From DAOSEK01 sp035363095 (GTDB lineage Archaea > Nanobdellota > Nanobdellia > Woesearchaeales > UBA119), in the NCBI GenBank assembly GCA_035363095.1, contig DAOSEK010000005.1, positions 1 to 64,000 of the forward strand: a DNA stretch of 64,000 bases, written 5' to 3'. Below the pieces are notes generated by a model, which worked only from the letters and a program-made list of their open reading frames with translations, searched no databases and was not told where the DNA came from. Below, in pieces: positions 26,007-34,295 of this stretch (positions are counted from its first letter, which is position 1; each line of letters begins with the position of its first letter). The translations under genes and the position numbers were made by a program.

Positions 26007-26666
26007 CTATTTTTCCCCTTGATTGCCTTTTTGGACACTATCTATTGTATTGCTTTTTGACATTTTATTACTAGCAGTATTTTTTTCGGAATTTGCGTGA
26101 GTAATCTTTTTATCGATATTCTTATCGCTACTTTTATCAATAATGTTATCGGTATTTTTATCGGTATGTTCAGCAGTTTTCTTAGCACTCTTTGGTTTAT
26201 TGTTATCGGTTGGTTTAACCTTTTGCTTTGTACTCTTTAAACTGCCTGATTTTGAGTTTGACTTTAGTTTTTTTGGTGTTGCGGTTTTACCTTTCTCAAA
26301 TTGCAAAAGTCTTTTTTTGTCTTCTAATATCAGGGATGTTATTTGCAAGTTGCATGGTTTTAGAGGATATTTCACCTTAGAACCATTCTTTTTTACTACT
26401 TCAATTCCTGAGACATAAGCAATTCCTTTTTTTAGGAGTACTTGTTCGACTTTGCCACTTTTACCACTAAATTGGCCTTTTTTTATTAAAACAGTATCTC
26501 CTTTTCTTAATGGAACATGCCTTTTTGAATATTTACTTCTTAGCTCTTTTGAAAGATTGCAGGATACAAAATCCTGTCTTATGTGCAAGGGAGCATTAAA
26601 TCTGTACTTCCTTTGTTTTCTTACTTGAGAGCTTGATTTCCAAGCAGAGGAATATTTTTGTTTCAT
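26007..26666 (-). CDS. rpl24: Ribosomal protein uL24 with C-terminal extension
   Basis: 219 residues, against about 120 usual. The core has MKQKYSSAWKSSSQVRKQRK and HVPLRKGDTVLIKKGQFSGK with the KOW loop at about 53-80. From residue ~125 a tail of about 95 residues runs through Lys/Ser/Asn/Asp-rich sequence with repeated (T)DKN.D and IDK units. One of the longest tails in the operon relative to core size. Confidence 0.94.
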   Translation of the reverse strand: MKQKYSSAWKSSSQVRKQRKYRFNAPLHIRQDFVSCNLSKELRSKYSKRHVPLRKGDTVLIKKGQFSGKSGKVEQVLLKKGIAYVSGIEVVKKNGSKVKYPLKPCNLQITSLILEDKKRLLQFEKGKTATPKKLKSNSKSGSLKSTKQKVKPTDNNKPKSAKKTAEHTDKNTDNIIDKSSDKNIDKKITHANSEKNTASNKMSKSNTIDSVQKGNQGEK

Positions 26667-26677
26667 TTTTTAAATCC

Positions 26678-27079
26678 TCACACAATTATACTGGCAAGCT
26701 TTGCTACCGAAGGCCATCTTTCGCAAGCCTCTTTTGCAACAGCACCTTTTATAAGCGTACCTTTTGGGTTTCCATCTGCATCTTTTAATACTACTGCAGC
26801 ATTATCTTCAAATCCTATCCTGGTTCCATCAGGTCTTCTGTATTCTTTTTTTTGCCTGATTATAACCGCAAAGACGACTTTCTTTCTCATCTCAGGATTT
26901 CCCTTTACAACAGAAGCCACAACAAAATCTGCTACTCCTGCAGAAGCGATTCTTCCTTTGACTCCTTTATAACCTTTAACTGAGATTATTTGAATTACCT
27001 TCGCTCCAGAGTTATCTGCAGTAGGCACAAATGCACCTACGGGCAAACCTTTTGTAACTTTTGCTTTGATCGCTTGCAT
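26678..27079 (-). CDS. rpl14: Ribosomal protein uL14
   Basis: 133 residues. PVGAFVPTADNSGAKVIQII, VKGYKGVKGRIASAGVADFV and GTLIKGAVAKEACERWPSVA are archaeal L14 hallmarks; L14 sits near the subunit interface. Normal length. It follows uS17 by 12 bases. Confidence 0.96.
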   Translation of the reverse strand: MQAIKAKVTKGLPVGAFVPTADNSGAKVIQIISVKGYKGVKGRIASAGVADFVVASVVKGNPEMRKKVVFAVIIRQKKEYRRPDGTRIGFEDNAAVVLKDADGNPKGTLIKGAVAKEACERWPSVAKLASIIV

Positions 27080-27091
27080 ATATAATACACC

Positions 27092-27631
27092 TTATTCTTT
27101 GGATTGTTTTGTTGATTTTGTGTCACTAAGCTCATCAACGCCTTCATCAGCTTGTTCTTCTGTAGTAACTTTGATTGTCTTTGATTTTACTTCGCTTGAT
27201 TTATTAGTCGATTTTGCTTTTTTCTCAATTTTTTTTCCTTTTGATTCTGATTGATTATGCTCTGTCACAGTATCCTTTGTGTTTTTTGCAATACTTGAAT
27301 CTAATTCATCAGCAGACATAATCTTTAACACTACAAAGTTTTTTGTTTTGCTCAATGGCCTTGTTTCTCCAATAAGGACCATCATTCCTGTTTTTGCATC
27401 AATGCATTCAGGATTGTGAGCTTGAATTTTTGTTTTCTTTCGTGTATATCTATTATACTTAGGAATATATTTTAAAAAGTGCCTCTCTATTGTTATTGTT
27501 TTATACATTTTATCTGAAACTACTTTTCCTTCGAAGTATCTTCCTCTTACCTTTACAGTACCATGATAAGGACAATTTTTGTCCTCACACTTTTTTTGAG
27601 GAATATTCTCTTTTAAATTGAATCTTGCCAT
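27092..27631 (-). CDS. rps17: Ribosomal protein uS17 with C-terminal extension
   Basis: 179 residues, against about 110 usual. The core has CPYHGTVKVRGRYFEGKVV, ITIERHFLKYIPKYNRYTRK and ETRPLSKTKNFVVLKI. Past residue ~112 a low-complexity, mostly acidic/Ser/Lys tail of about 65 residues follows. An N-terminal CEDKNC pair resembles the archaeal zinc-like CxxxxC. Confidence 0.94.
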   Translation of the reverse strand: MARFNLKENIPQKKCEDKNCPYHGTVKVRGRYFEGKVVSDKMYKTITIERHFLKYIPKYNRYTRKKTKIQAHNPECIDAKTGMMVLIGETRPLSKTKNFVVLKIMSADELDSSIAKNTKDTVTEHNQSESKGKKIEKKAKSTNKSSEVKSKTIKVTTEEQADEGVDELSDTKSTKQSKE

Positions 27632-27753
27632 TCTTTTTCACCAATTGTTTTTCTTCTTATTAGTTATTTTTCAATAAAATTTTCAATAAAATAGTTTATT
27701 GATGATTTTGTTAATTTGATTTATGGTAATGTTAATTGATTATCTGAAGTGAA

Positions 27754-28089
27754 TCACACGCATCTTGATATCCTTTCTATAGGCGTTCCTAAAAGGTTTG
27801 TTGCGTTAATTTTGATTCTTTTTGGGTAACCTATTGATGAAAGCTCTTTTGGGCATTTGAGTGTAATTAACGTATTGGCTTTTTTGATTATCTTAACTAT
27901 GTCAGAGCCATTTGTTTCTTTTAAGCTCACATGAAAGGTTCCCTTGGTTTCCCAAACAACGATGCCTGAAAAAAGCTTTTTTTGAATTTCAAATTCGATT
28001 TTGGTTCCAATGAAATTCTGCTGAACTATTGCACATTGCGCCTTGAAGGAAAGTTTATCGGACCTTGATACTTTCTGGGACAAAACCAT
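27754..28089 (-). CDS. rnp1: RNase P protein component 1 (Rpp29)
   Basis: About 111 residues from the ATG at 28089. The Sm-like core FIGTKIEFEIQKKLFSGIVV, WETKGTFHVSL and the end INATNLLGTPIERISR match archaeal Rpp29, which helps the RNase P RNA process tRNA 5' leaders. The gene lies between aIF1 and uS17, the classic archaeal location. It overlaps the aIF1 end by 35 bases; longer starts at 28173 or 28149 overlap it by about 100 bases and are less likely. Confidence 0.88.
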   Translation of the reverse strand: MVLSQKVSRSDKLSFKAQCAIVQQNFIGTKIEFEIQKKLFSGIVVWETKGTFHVSLKETNGSDIVKIIKKANTLITLKCPKELSSIGYPKRIKINATNLLGTPIERISRCV

Positions 28090-28363
28090 ATTCGATAAGG
28101 TATTCTTTAACCTTGCCTTTGTGATCCCCTTGAAGTTCAATTGCTCCATCTTTATATGTCCCTCCACAGGCAAATTTGTTTTTTAGCTTCTTTAAAAGCT
28201 CTTTTAAATCTATATTCTTATCAGAGATTCCCATAACAACCGTATAAAGTTTTCCGAAACGCTTTTTTACGGATTTTATTGTAATCTCTTGTGCTTCTTT
28301 TGCAATAGTTTCGCAAACGCAAAGCTCTTTTGGGAGTCCGCATTTGGGGCATATCTCGCTCAT
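28055..28363 (-). CDS. Translation initiation factor aIF1 (SUI1)
   Basis: 102 residues, SUI1/eIF1 family. An N-terminal zinc-ribbon-like CPKCGLPKELCVC is followed by the SUI1 fold with ITIKSVKKRFGKLYTVVMG, CGGTYKDGAIELQGDHKGKV and EYLIEYGF. It promotes scanning and start-codon fidelity on the small subunit. Its ATG immediately follows the uL29 stop (taaatg). The 3' end overlaps Rpp29. Confidence 0.95.
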   Translation of the reverse strand: MSEICPKCGLPKELCVCETIAKEAQEITIKSVKKRFGKLYTVVMGISDKNIDLKELLKKLKNKFACGGTYKDGAIELQGDHKGKVKEYLIEYGFVPESIKVR

Positions 28364-28573
28364 TTAGTTGCTTTCCTCCATTTGTTTTTCTTTAACTAAT
28401 GTTTTTAATCTTGCAATGTGCGCCTTTAAATTTTTTATTTTTGAAATATCTTTTTGAGATGCTGCACTCTTTGCTTGAGCAACAAGTTTCATCAGGTCAA
28501 GTCTTGCATCAGTTAGCTTGAGAGACAATTCTTCTAAGCCCAATTTCTTTAGCTCTTTTGCCTGTTTTGTCAC
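28364..28573 (-). CDS. rpl29: Ribosomal protein uL29
   Basis: 69 residues forming the short two-helix L29 (LKKLGLEELSLKLTDARLDL and HIARLKTLVKEKQ). It overlaps the uS3 end by four bases (ATGA), indicating translational coupling. Normal length. Confidence 0.92.
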   Translation of the reverse strand: MTKQAKELKKLGLEELSLKLTDARLDLMKLVAQAKSAASQKDISKIKNLKAHIARLKTLVKEKQMEESN

Positions 28574-29457
28574 TCTTCATCACCTGTGAAGTTATCTGAA
28601 TCTTTGATATCATCTTCGTAAGCATCATCAGATTCATCTGAATTACCATCTTTAGGAGTACTATCTTCAAGAGGTTTTTTAGTTTCGTCTTCCTTCTTAG
28701 AAGATTGATTTTCAACTAAAGTTGAATCTTTTTTGGTTTTTTGTTTATTGCTATTTTTTGAAGTGGTATCTTTGGGTTCTTTTGTTTTTGACTTTTTATC
28801 TTCAGATGAACCTTTCTTTTCAGAGTTTTCTTCAGCAGATTCAATCACTACTGATTCTTCTTTGATTATTTCTGATACATTATCAGGCGATGTCAGATTA
28901 GGAGGCATTATGCTCACTTTGATTCCGACTACTCCTGATTTTAATACTGAGAACTCTTTTGCAACTTTAACTTGAGTTAATGCAAGGTCTCCAGATTTTT
29001 TTAAATAGCCATAAAACACTCTCCAGCTTTTTGCTCTGGAACTTGGGATTTTACCAGATAATATTATTTCAACACCTTTTGCACCGGCTTTCATAACAGA
29101 TTCTGCACTTTTGTGCATTATTGATTTGAAACGTTTTGAACCATACCTTTCAAGAGAGAGTGCAATTCTTTGTGCAACAACAACTGCATCAAGATCTTGA
29201 TCTACAATCTCTGCAACCTCTAATTGAGGGTTTTCAAGATTGAATCTTTTTTTAAGTTCTTTTGTTAATAATGATATGTTGTTTCCTTTTCGGCCAACTA
29301 CTTTTCCAGGTTTTGTACAATAAATTATTACATTTTCACCTAAAGGAGTTTTTTTAACTTCGGTTCTCGCTACACCCCTCTCTTTTAGGAAATTGATTAT
29401 AAAGTCGTGTATTTCATACTTCATTAAATTTGAAGTGATAAAGCGTCTCTCTATCAT
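28570..29457 (-). CDS. rps3: Ribosomal protein uS3 with C-terminal extension
   Basis: 295 residues. The type II KH domain has GKVVGRKGNNISLL at about 51-64. The C-terminal domain has IILSGKIPSSRAKSWRVFYG, where the family forms the mRNA entry. From residue ~205 a roughly 90-residue Glu/Lys/Ser/Thr tail ends in EDDIKDSDNFTGDEE. Start ATG overlaps the uL22 stop by four bases. Confidence 0.95.
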   Translation of the reverse strand: MIERRFITSNLMKYEIHDFIINFLKERGVARTEVKKTPLGENVIIYCTKPGKVVGRKGNNISLLTKELKKRFNLENPQLEVAEIVDQDLDAVVVAQRIALSLERYGSKRFKSIMHKSAESVMKAGAKGVEIILSGKIPSSRAKSWRVFYGYLKKSGDLALTQVKVAKEFSVLKSGVVGIKVSIMPPNLTSPDNVSEIIKEESVVIESAEENSEKKGSSEDKKSKTKEPKDTTSKNSNKQKTKKDSTLVENQSSKKEDETKKPLEDSTPKDGNSDESDDAYEDDIKDSDNFTGDEE

Positions 29458-30356
29458 TTTTTAGCCCCCTGTACATTATCGGTTTTTTGCTCATTTTTAT
29501 TTGAAGAGTGTTCCTTTTTAAGATTAGTTTTCTCAACAGGATTGTTTTTTTGCTCTTCGGTGTGATTTGTTTTATTGTCTTTTGTATCCTTATCTTTTGA
29601 ATTTTTATCTTCTGAAGTCTTATTTTTTACAGGATTATTTTCTTCTGCAGGTTTAGTGTGCAAGGTGTTTGAAGGAGCATTTTCCTCTTTTTTTGAATCT
29701 TTTTTTGAATCTTTTTGTGCTTGAACTTGCGATTGACTCATTTTCTCTTTATCTACTGTTTTTGTATCTGAAGATTTTAGGTTATCAGTTTCTTTTTTGT
29801 CAATAGGGGCAGGATTTTTTTGCGCATTTGAATTTTCATTATTATTCTTAGGGCTCTTGTTCTTTTTTTGAGAGGATGTCTTTCCTTTTGAAATAATGTC
29901 TTTTAATTCTTTTTTCTCGCTTCTTTTTGAAATCAGTACAATTTCTATGTGTGTTCTTTTGGCAACTCTTCCTCTATGCCTCGAGGGCTTATAGGTGGTT
30001 GGTCCTTTATCAGCACTCATGTGAAGTATTACAAGTGAATTTGCATCAAGACCCTTGCTTGTTGCATTTTTTTCAGCATTTTTCAGCATTTTTTCAAGCT
30101 CTATGGCGGTTTTTATGGGGAATCTTCCTGGTCCAATTCCTTTTTTGTGAGCTACACTTGCATTATATCTTTTGAAAGGAACTGCAGTTTTCATAGCTTT
30201 TACTTCGTCTATTATTTTGTAAGCAAGAGATAGTTTCTTGCCCATTAAAAGCCTACAAAATTCTACAGATTTCTTAAATGAAATCGGAAGAGACTCTCCC
30301 TTAGCTTTGCCATATTGGCTTTCATCTTGTTTTTTGGAAATTGATTTGTATTTCAT
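29454..30356 (-). CDS. rpl22: Ribosomal protein uL22 with very long extension
   Basis: 300 residues. The L22 core is the first ~145 residues (FCRLLMGKKLSLAYKIIDEV, GPGRFPIKTAIELEKMLKNA, YKPSRHRGRVAKRTHIEIVL), lining the peptide exit tunnel. The second half is a low-complexity Lys/Asn/Asp/Ser/Glu tail, as long as the core itself; the tail is the longest in the operon. The core C-terminus normally sits at the tunnel exit, so the tail would project into solvent around nascent chains (inference). Confidence 0.94.
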   Translation of the reverse strand: MKYKSISKKQDESQYGKAKGESLPISFKKSVEFCRLLMGKKLSLAYKIIDEVKAMKTAVPFKRYNASVAHKKGIGPGRFPIKTAIELEKMLKNAEKNATSKGLDANSLVILHMSADKGPTTYKPSRHRGRVAKRTHIEIVLISKRSEKKELKDIISKGKTSSQKKNKSPKNNNENSNAQKNPAPIDKKETDNLKSSDTKTVDKEKMSQSQVQAQKDSKKDSKKEENAPSNTLHTKPAEENNPVKNKTSEDKNSKDKDTKDNKTNHTEEQKNNPVEKTNLKKEHSSNKNEQKTDNVQGAKK

Positions 30357-30367
30357 TACTAATCAGC

Positions 30368-30748
30368 CTATTTTACGGATAGATTTGCACTTGATCTTGT
30401 AGCGCCTACACCTGGAGCATGATGCATTACAGATTTTCTTGTAAGTGCTAATTCTCCAAGATATAAACCAACCATCTCTGGTTGGATTATTACGGCTAGG
30501 TATTCTTTGCCGTTGTATATTCTAATTGTCTTTCCTACCATCGAAGGAAGCACTATTGCATCTCTTAGATGAGTTTTAACTTTGTCTTTTTTTGAAATTT
30601 TTTCTATTAATTTCTTTTTTTCTTCGCTAAAGCCTCGCTTGATTGAACGTCTTTTTCTTGCAGTCAAAAGCTTTGAAAACTCAGCTACGCTCATTTCTTT
30701 TAGCTCATCTAAGCTTTTTCCCCTGAATGTGAATTCTTTTTTTGCCAT
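30368..30748 (-). CDS. rps19: Ribosomal protein uS19
   Basis: 126 residues. FTFRGKSLDELKEMSVAEF, HLRDAIVLPSMVGKTIRIYN, GEL and the C-terminal VKHHAPGVGATRS-like MHHAPGVGATRSSANL identify archaeal S19, which contacts 16S rRNA in the head. Normal length. It lies 11 bases before uL22. Confidence 0.95.
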   Translation of the reverse strand: MAKKEFTFRGKSLDELKEMSVAEFSKLLTARKRRSIKRGFSEEKKKLIEKISKKDKVKTHLRDAIVLPSMVGKTIRIYNGKEYLAVIIQPEMVGLYLGELALTRKSVMHHAPGVGATRSSANLSVK

Positions 30749-30790
30749 TTTGGATTATCACATGTGTTTTGTTTTTAACTTGATTTTAAC

Positions 30791-31504
30791 TTACTTTTTC
30801 CTTCCAGTTCTGCTTGCGGCGATATAGCCTACTTTCCTTCCCGGAGGAGCATGTCTTGAAACTGGTCTTGCTTTTGATTTTCTTGAACTTCTCTTGTTAC
30901 CAAAAGGATGAGATACAGCGTTCATTTTTGCTCCTGAAACCTTTGGATAAAGTTTGTGTTTTGCTTTTGCAATGTAAAACATTTTTCCTGCTTTACAAAT
31001 CGGTTTTTCAATCATCCCTCCCCCAGCAACAACACCTATTGTTGCTCTGCATTCTGGATGAAATTTCTTATCTTTTTTGGAGGGCATTCTTACTAGCACG
31101 TATTCTTGTGTTTTTGATATTACTTTTGCAGATGTGCCTGCAGCTCTTACTAATTTTCCGCCATCTCCAGGAATATTTTCAATTCCAAATATAACGCTTC
31201 CTTCAGGAACAGATTTTAAAGGAAGGATGTTTCCTAAAGCTGCTTTGTCTGAGTTTTGAGTATAATAAATCTCTTGACCAAGATAAACTCCTTCTGGAGC
31301 GATATGGTCTACTGTTTTGTTTTTTAGTTGAATTTTAATTATTGGAGAGGAATGAGCTCTGCACCTAAACATATCAATTATAACTGCTTTTATCTCTTCC
31401 CCGTTTTTAGGTATATATTTTGGATCAGATGTAAAATTGAAGCTTGGTTTCCTGTATTTAGGAGATCCCGAACCTCGCCTTTGTGCTATTATTCTTTTAC
31501 CCAT
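30791..31504 (-). CDS. rpl2: Ribosomal protein uL2
   Basis: 237 residues. Conserved MGKRIIAQRRGSGSPKYRKP, GSVIFGIENIPGDGGKLVRA and the peptidyl-transferase-proximal MNAVSHPFGNKRSSR are present. The end AASRTGRKK is typical. Normal length. Confidence 0.96.
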   Translation of the reverse strand: MGKRIIAQRRGSGSPKYRKPSFNFTSDPKYIPKNGEEIKAVIIDMFRCRAHSSPIIKIQLKNKTVDHIAPEGVYLGQEIYYTQNSDKAALGNILPLKSVPEGSVIFGIENIPGDGGKLVRAAGTSAKVISKTQEYVLVRMPSKKDKKFHPECRATIGVVAGGGMIEKPICKAGKMFYIAKAKHKLYPKVSGAKMNAVSHPFGNKRSSRKSKARPVSRHAPPGRKVGYIAASRTGRKK

Positions 31505-31523
31505 TGTTTATCCCCACCTTAAT

Positions 31524-31790
31524 TTACATAAGCCCCAGTTTTGTTGCCACATCCATTGCTGGAGTGGAGCTGTCAAGTTTTACAATAGCTTTTTTAATTG
31601 AACTTGGTGTAAAGTAGGTATTGACTTTTGTAACCTTTACTCCAAAGAGCTTTTCTACGTCCTGTTTTATCTGAGCCTTTGTAGATTTTTTTGAGACTAC
31701 AAATATTAGCTTGTTTTCTCCTTCCATAAGCCTTAGAGCTTTTTCGCTTGATATTGGAAATAATACTGATTCTGAGTTTGGTTTATCCAT
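31524..31790 (-). CDS. rpl23: Ribosomal protein uL23
   Basis: 88 residues. SEKALRLMEGENKLIFVVSK, STKAQIKQDVEKLFGVKVTK and the end MDVATKLGLM match archaeal L23, which sits at the tunnel exit and is an SRP docking site. Normal length. It follows uL4 by five bases. Confidence 0.94.
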   Translation of the reverse strand: MDKPNSESVLFPISSEKALRLMEGENKLIFVVSKKSTKAQIKQDVEKLFGVKVTKVNTYFTPSSIKKAIVKLDSSTPAMDVATKLGLM

Positions 31791-31795
31791 TTATA

Positions 31796-32602
31796 TCACA
31801 TAAACAAATTTTTTTCTTTGATTATATTTATTGAAGGTAGCGTAATTAAAATTGCTCGACCATCTTTATATCCTGGAGCAAGGTCGTATACATTTAGGTT
31901 ATTTACGCTAACTATGTCTATTCCTGGAATGTTTCTTGCAGCTCTTGTAAGTTTACATCCTGCAGATACGATTACTAGCAACCCTTTTTTAGCTCTTTTC
32001 TTTCTGTTCCTTAATTTTGCCCGGCCTTTGTTTTTTACTGCAACTGATGTTCTTTTCAGTTCGTTTTCAAAGCCAAGCTTATTTAACTTATCAATGAATT
32101 CTTTTGTTTTTGAGATCTCTTCAAATTCTTTTGAGATTGCAAAAGGATATGCTTGTGGAATAATGTGACCTCTTTCTTTTACTAATACTGCGTTCATTGA
32201 AGATGAAAGTGCTGATCTTATCGCAGCCCTTCTTTCAGTGATATTAATCTTTTCAGACCAGATTTTGTCAGATTTTGCAGGGTGTGCCTTTCTTCCTCCT
32301 ACAGTCCCTGGAGATACTGCACCTACCCAATACATTCTTGAGCCCCTTTTAGAGAGTATCTTTCTTTGAACTCTAGAGATGCCATGGCCATATGAGGTTT
32401 TATAATCCCTTCTTCTTCTTGAAAGTTCTGCTGATTGTCTCATACCAGCAAACTTGAAAGCACCATATTTTTGTCTTTGATTTGCAAGATATACTCTTAT
32501 TGCTTTTTTTATGAGAGATGCCTTTCTATCCTCGTTAAACTGCTTTGGCAATTCAACTTCTCCATCTTTTTGACAATCTTTGTTAAATATAGGGATCTTC
32601 AT
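31796..32602 (-). CDS. rpl4: Ribosomal protein uL4
   Basis: 268 residues. VELPKQFNEDRKASLIKKAI, the basic loop with SRRRRDYKTSYGHGISRVQR and VGGRKAHPAKSDK, and the C-terminal VNNLNVYDLAPGYKDGRAIL match archaeal L4. The extended loop reaches the exit tunnel. Normal length. Confidence 0.95.
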   Translation of the reverse strand: MKIPIFNKDCQKDGEVELPKQFNEDRKASLIKKAIRVYLANQRQKYGAFKFAGMRQSAELSRRRRDYKTSYGHGISRVQRKILSKRGSRMYWVGAVSPGTVGGRKAHPAKSDKIWSEKINITERRAAIRSALSSSMNAVLVKERGHIIPQAYPFAISKEFEEISKTKEFIDKLNKLGFENELKRTSVAVKNKGRAKLRNRKKRAKKGLLVIVSAGCKLTRAARNIPGIDIVSVNNLNVYDLAPGYKDGRAILITLPSINIIKEKNLFM

Positions 32603-32617
32603 GATAATTCACTCTTT

Positions 32618-33604
32618 TTATTTTGTTACTATTTTTTCTATGGTAAGATTTGTTTTTTGGGGTTCATTTCTCCTAAGAGGCAACGTTAAAAGTATTGGCC
32701 TTTTCCTAGGACCTTGAATTGAACCTTTTATCAAAATATATTCGTTTTTTACAATTCCGTATTTGTGAAATCCAGATTTAGGATTGATTTCTTCAGGTTT
32801 TTTACCTACACTTAAAATCATCTTATTATATTCTGTTCTTTGGTGAAATCCCATCTGACCTGCATGCGAGACTCTATACATTATGTGCCCTTGAGCACAC
32901 CAAGCACCTAAAGATCCTGGTCCTCTTTTGGTTTTTTCAGATTTGTGAGCACGCAAGGTTATACCAAATCTTTTAACAGGGCCCTGTATTCCTTTGCCCT
33001 TTGTTATTCCTCTAGAATCAACATAAACACCTTGAGTGAAGACATCAGAAATTTTTATATCCTTTGAAACGAGTGAAGAAAGATAGTTAAAAGAAGTTTT
33101 TGGATCAAGTGAAAATGAAACCTCAAAAATAAAAGGCTTCTTTTGACCCAAAGATGTGCTTTTTGGAATTGAATAAAAAAGCCCCCTTATTTGAGAGTAT
33201 TCATTAATATTTTCTTTGATCTTTTCAATATTTGCAGGAATATCTTTTTGGGATGCGGGTTTTACTTGGGATTTCGAAAGTATTTTTTCATCACTAACCA
33301 CTACTTCTGATTTAAGTGAAAGGTCGCCTTCCTCGCCAGTTGAATAACACCTTATTGATGCCAATTTTAATGGAGGACACTCAAGAATTGTTGCAGGTAT
33401 TGCGACATCCATTCCTTTGGTTATAGAAGTTGCGCCTTTATCTCTAGCCATGACTGTACACATTCCTACTTTATACCCTAAAAACGCGTTAAGCTTATTT
33501 GGCTGAGCCTTTGCCCAAGCCCTTACTTTAGGGATTATCTTTTTAGCTCTGCGTCTAGGCCAAAACTGCATACTTCCGTGCCTTGGATTCTCTAATTTTG
33601 CCAT
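32618..33604 (-). CDS. rpl3: Ribosomal protein uL3, first gene of operon
   Basis: About 328 residues. MAKLENPRHGSMQFWPRRRA, FLGYKVGMCTVMARDKGAT, GITKGKGIQGPVKRFGITLR and GHIMYRVSHAGQMGFHQRTE are diagnostic of archaeal L3. The ATG at 33604 is used; 14 codons further upstream (33646) are non-homologous. It heads the ribosomal operon; a tttgtataaattttat TATA-like box lies about 20-35 bases upstream (33620-33640), so a short leader is expected. Confidence 0.95.
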   Translation of the reverse strand: MAKLENPRHGSMQFWPRRRAKKIIPKVRAWAKAQPNKLNAFLGYKVGMCTVMARDKGATSITKGMDVAIPATILECPPLKLASIRCYSTGEEGDLSLKSEVVVSDEKILSKSQVKPASQKDIPANIEKIKENINEYSQIRGLFYSIPKSTSLGQKKPFIFEVSFSLDPKTSFNYLSSLVSKDIKISDVFTQGVYVDSRGITKGKGIQGPVKRFGITLRAHKSEKTKRGPGSLGAWCAQGHIMYRVSHAGQMGFHQRTEYNKMILSVGKKPEEINPKSGFHKYGIVKNEYILIKGSIQGPRKRPILLTLPLRRNEPQKTNLTIEKIVTK

Positions 33605-33617
33605 ATTTAATCGCCAT

Positions 33618-33642
33618 TTGATAAAATTTATACAAATACTAT
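33618..33642 (-). promoter_or_regulatory. Candidate ribosomal operon promoter
   Basis: On the minus strand, agtatttgtataaattttat supplies a TATA-like box just upstream of uL3. It is duplicated (tttgtatagtatttgtata). The position is close to the ATG, so the transcript may have only a very short leader. Not experimentally supported. Confidence 0.4.
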
Positions 33643-34295
33643 ACAAATAGGAAATAATGTTCTACAAAATAATGTTTACTTTGCAAAACTTTGCAAAAAG
33701 TAATTATTATTCAGGAGATTTAATTTGTCAGTTTATATCCCTTTTTGAACCAAAAACACATACAAAGCCAAGAATTAGTCTATTTATTCTAAAAGACCTT
33801 TTCTTAAAACCTCACAAGCATCTTGACGATACGGGCTTTTTTGCAGGCCTTGCCTTCGTGTTTATTCTATGCTTAACATATCTTAAGCATAACTTAGTGA
33901 AATGGTGGAAAGTCCATCACTTTATAAAACTTTTGATTAAAATAATTTAGAAGAAGGGTCTTAGAAAAGGGGTCTTAGAAGAGGAATATTATTTGAAAAA
34001 TATTAGAATAGAGATTTCTTTATTTCTGTTTAATGATTTATTTATTATTGTTATTTTTTATAGTTTTCTATTTAGTTTTTTAGTGTGTTATAATATCTTT
34101 TATAGAATGGGTTTTTAAACTACTTTTAGAAGTATTATATTCAGATGTACTTGTCTTTAGAATAATTATACTCCAAATGTTGATCTTTAAAAGTAGTATC
34201 TTTAGGAACGCAGATTATAGAATTAAAATATTTATTAGGGGCATTATCTTTAGAAACAGTATCCTTGGGGATGTTTGTTTCCAGAAGCTTTATCA
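33643..34295. other. Intergenic region with hairpin
   Basis: About 650 bases between uL3 and the primase. A plus-strand frame at 33657-33950 has no recognisable protein character. A hairpin made of agtgaaatgg / ccatcact around tggaaag lies at about 33896-33921. The rest is AT-rich and has no further feature I can support. Confidence 0.4.

Noticed and set aside
28509..28715. Overlapping frame within the uS3/uL29 junction
   Set aside because: A shadow frame of the Lys-rich uS3 tail.
33657..33950. Open frame of 97 codons on the plus strand upstream of uL3
   Set aside because: Biased, low-complexity hydrophobic composition without a ribosome-binding site, no domain-like pattern, and it lies in the promoter space of the ribosomal operon.
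33890..33950. RNase P RNA because of gtggaaagtcc
   Set aside because: The match is only a few bases within a hairpin; other conserved RNase P RNA segments are missing.
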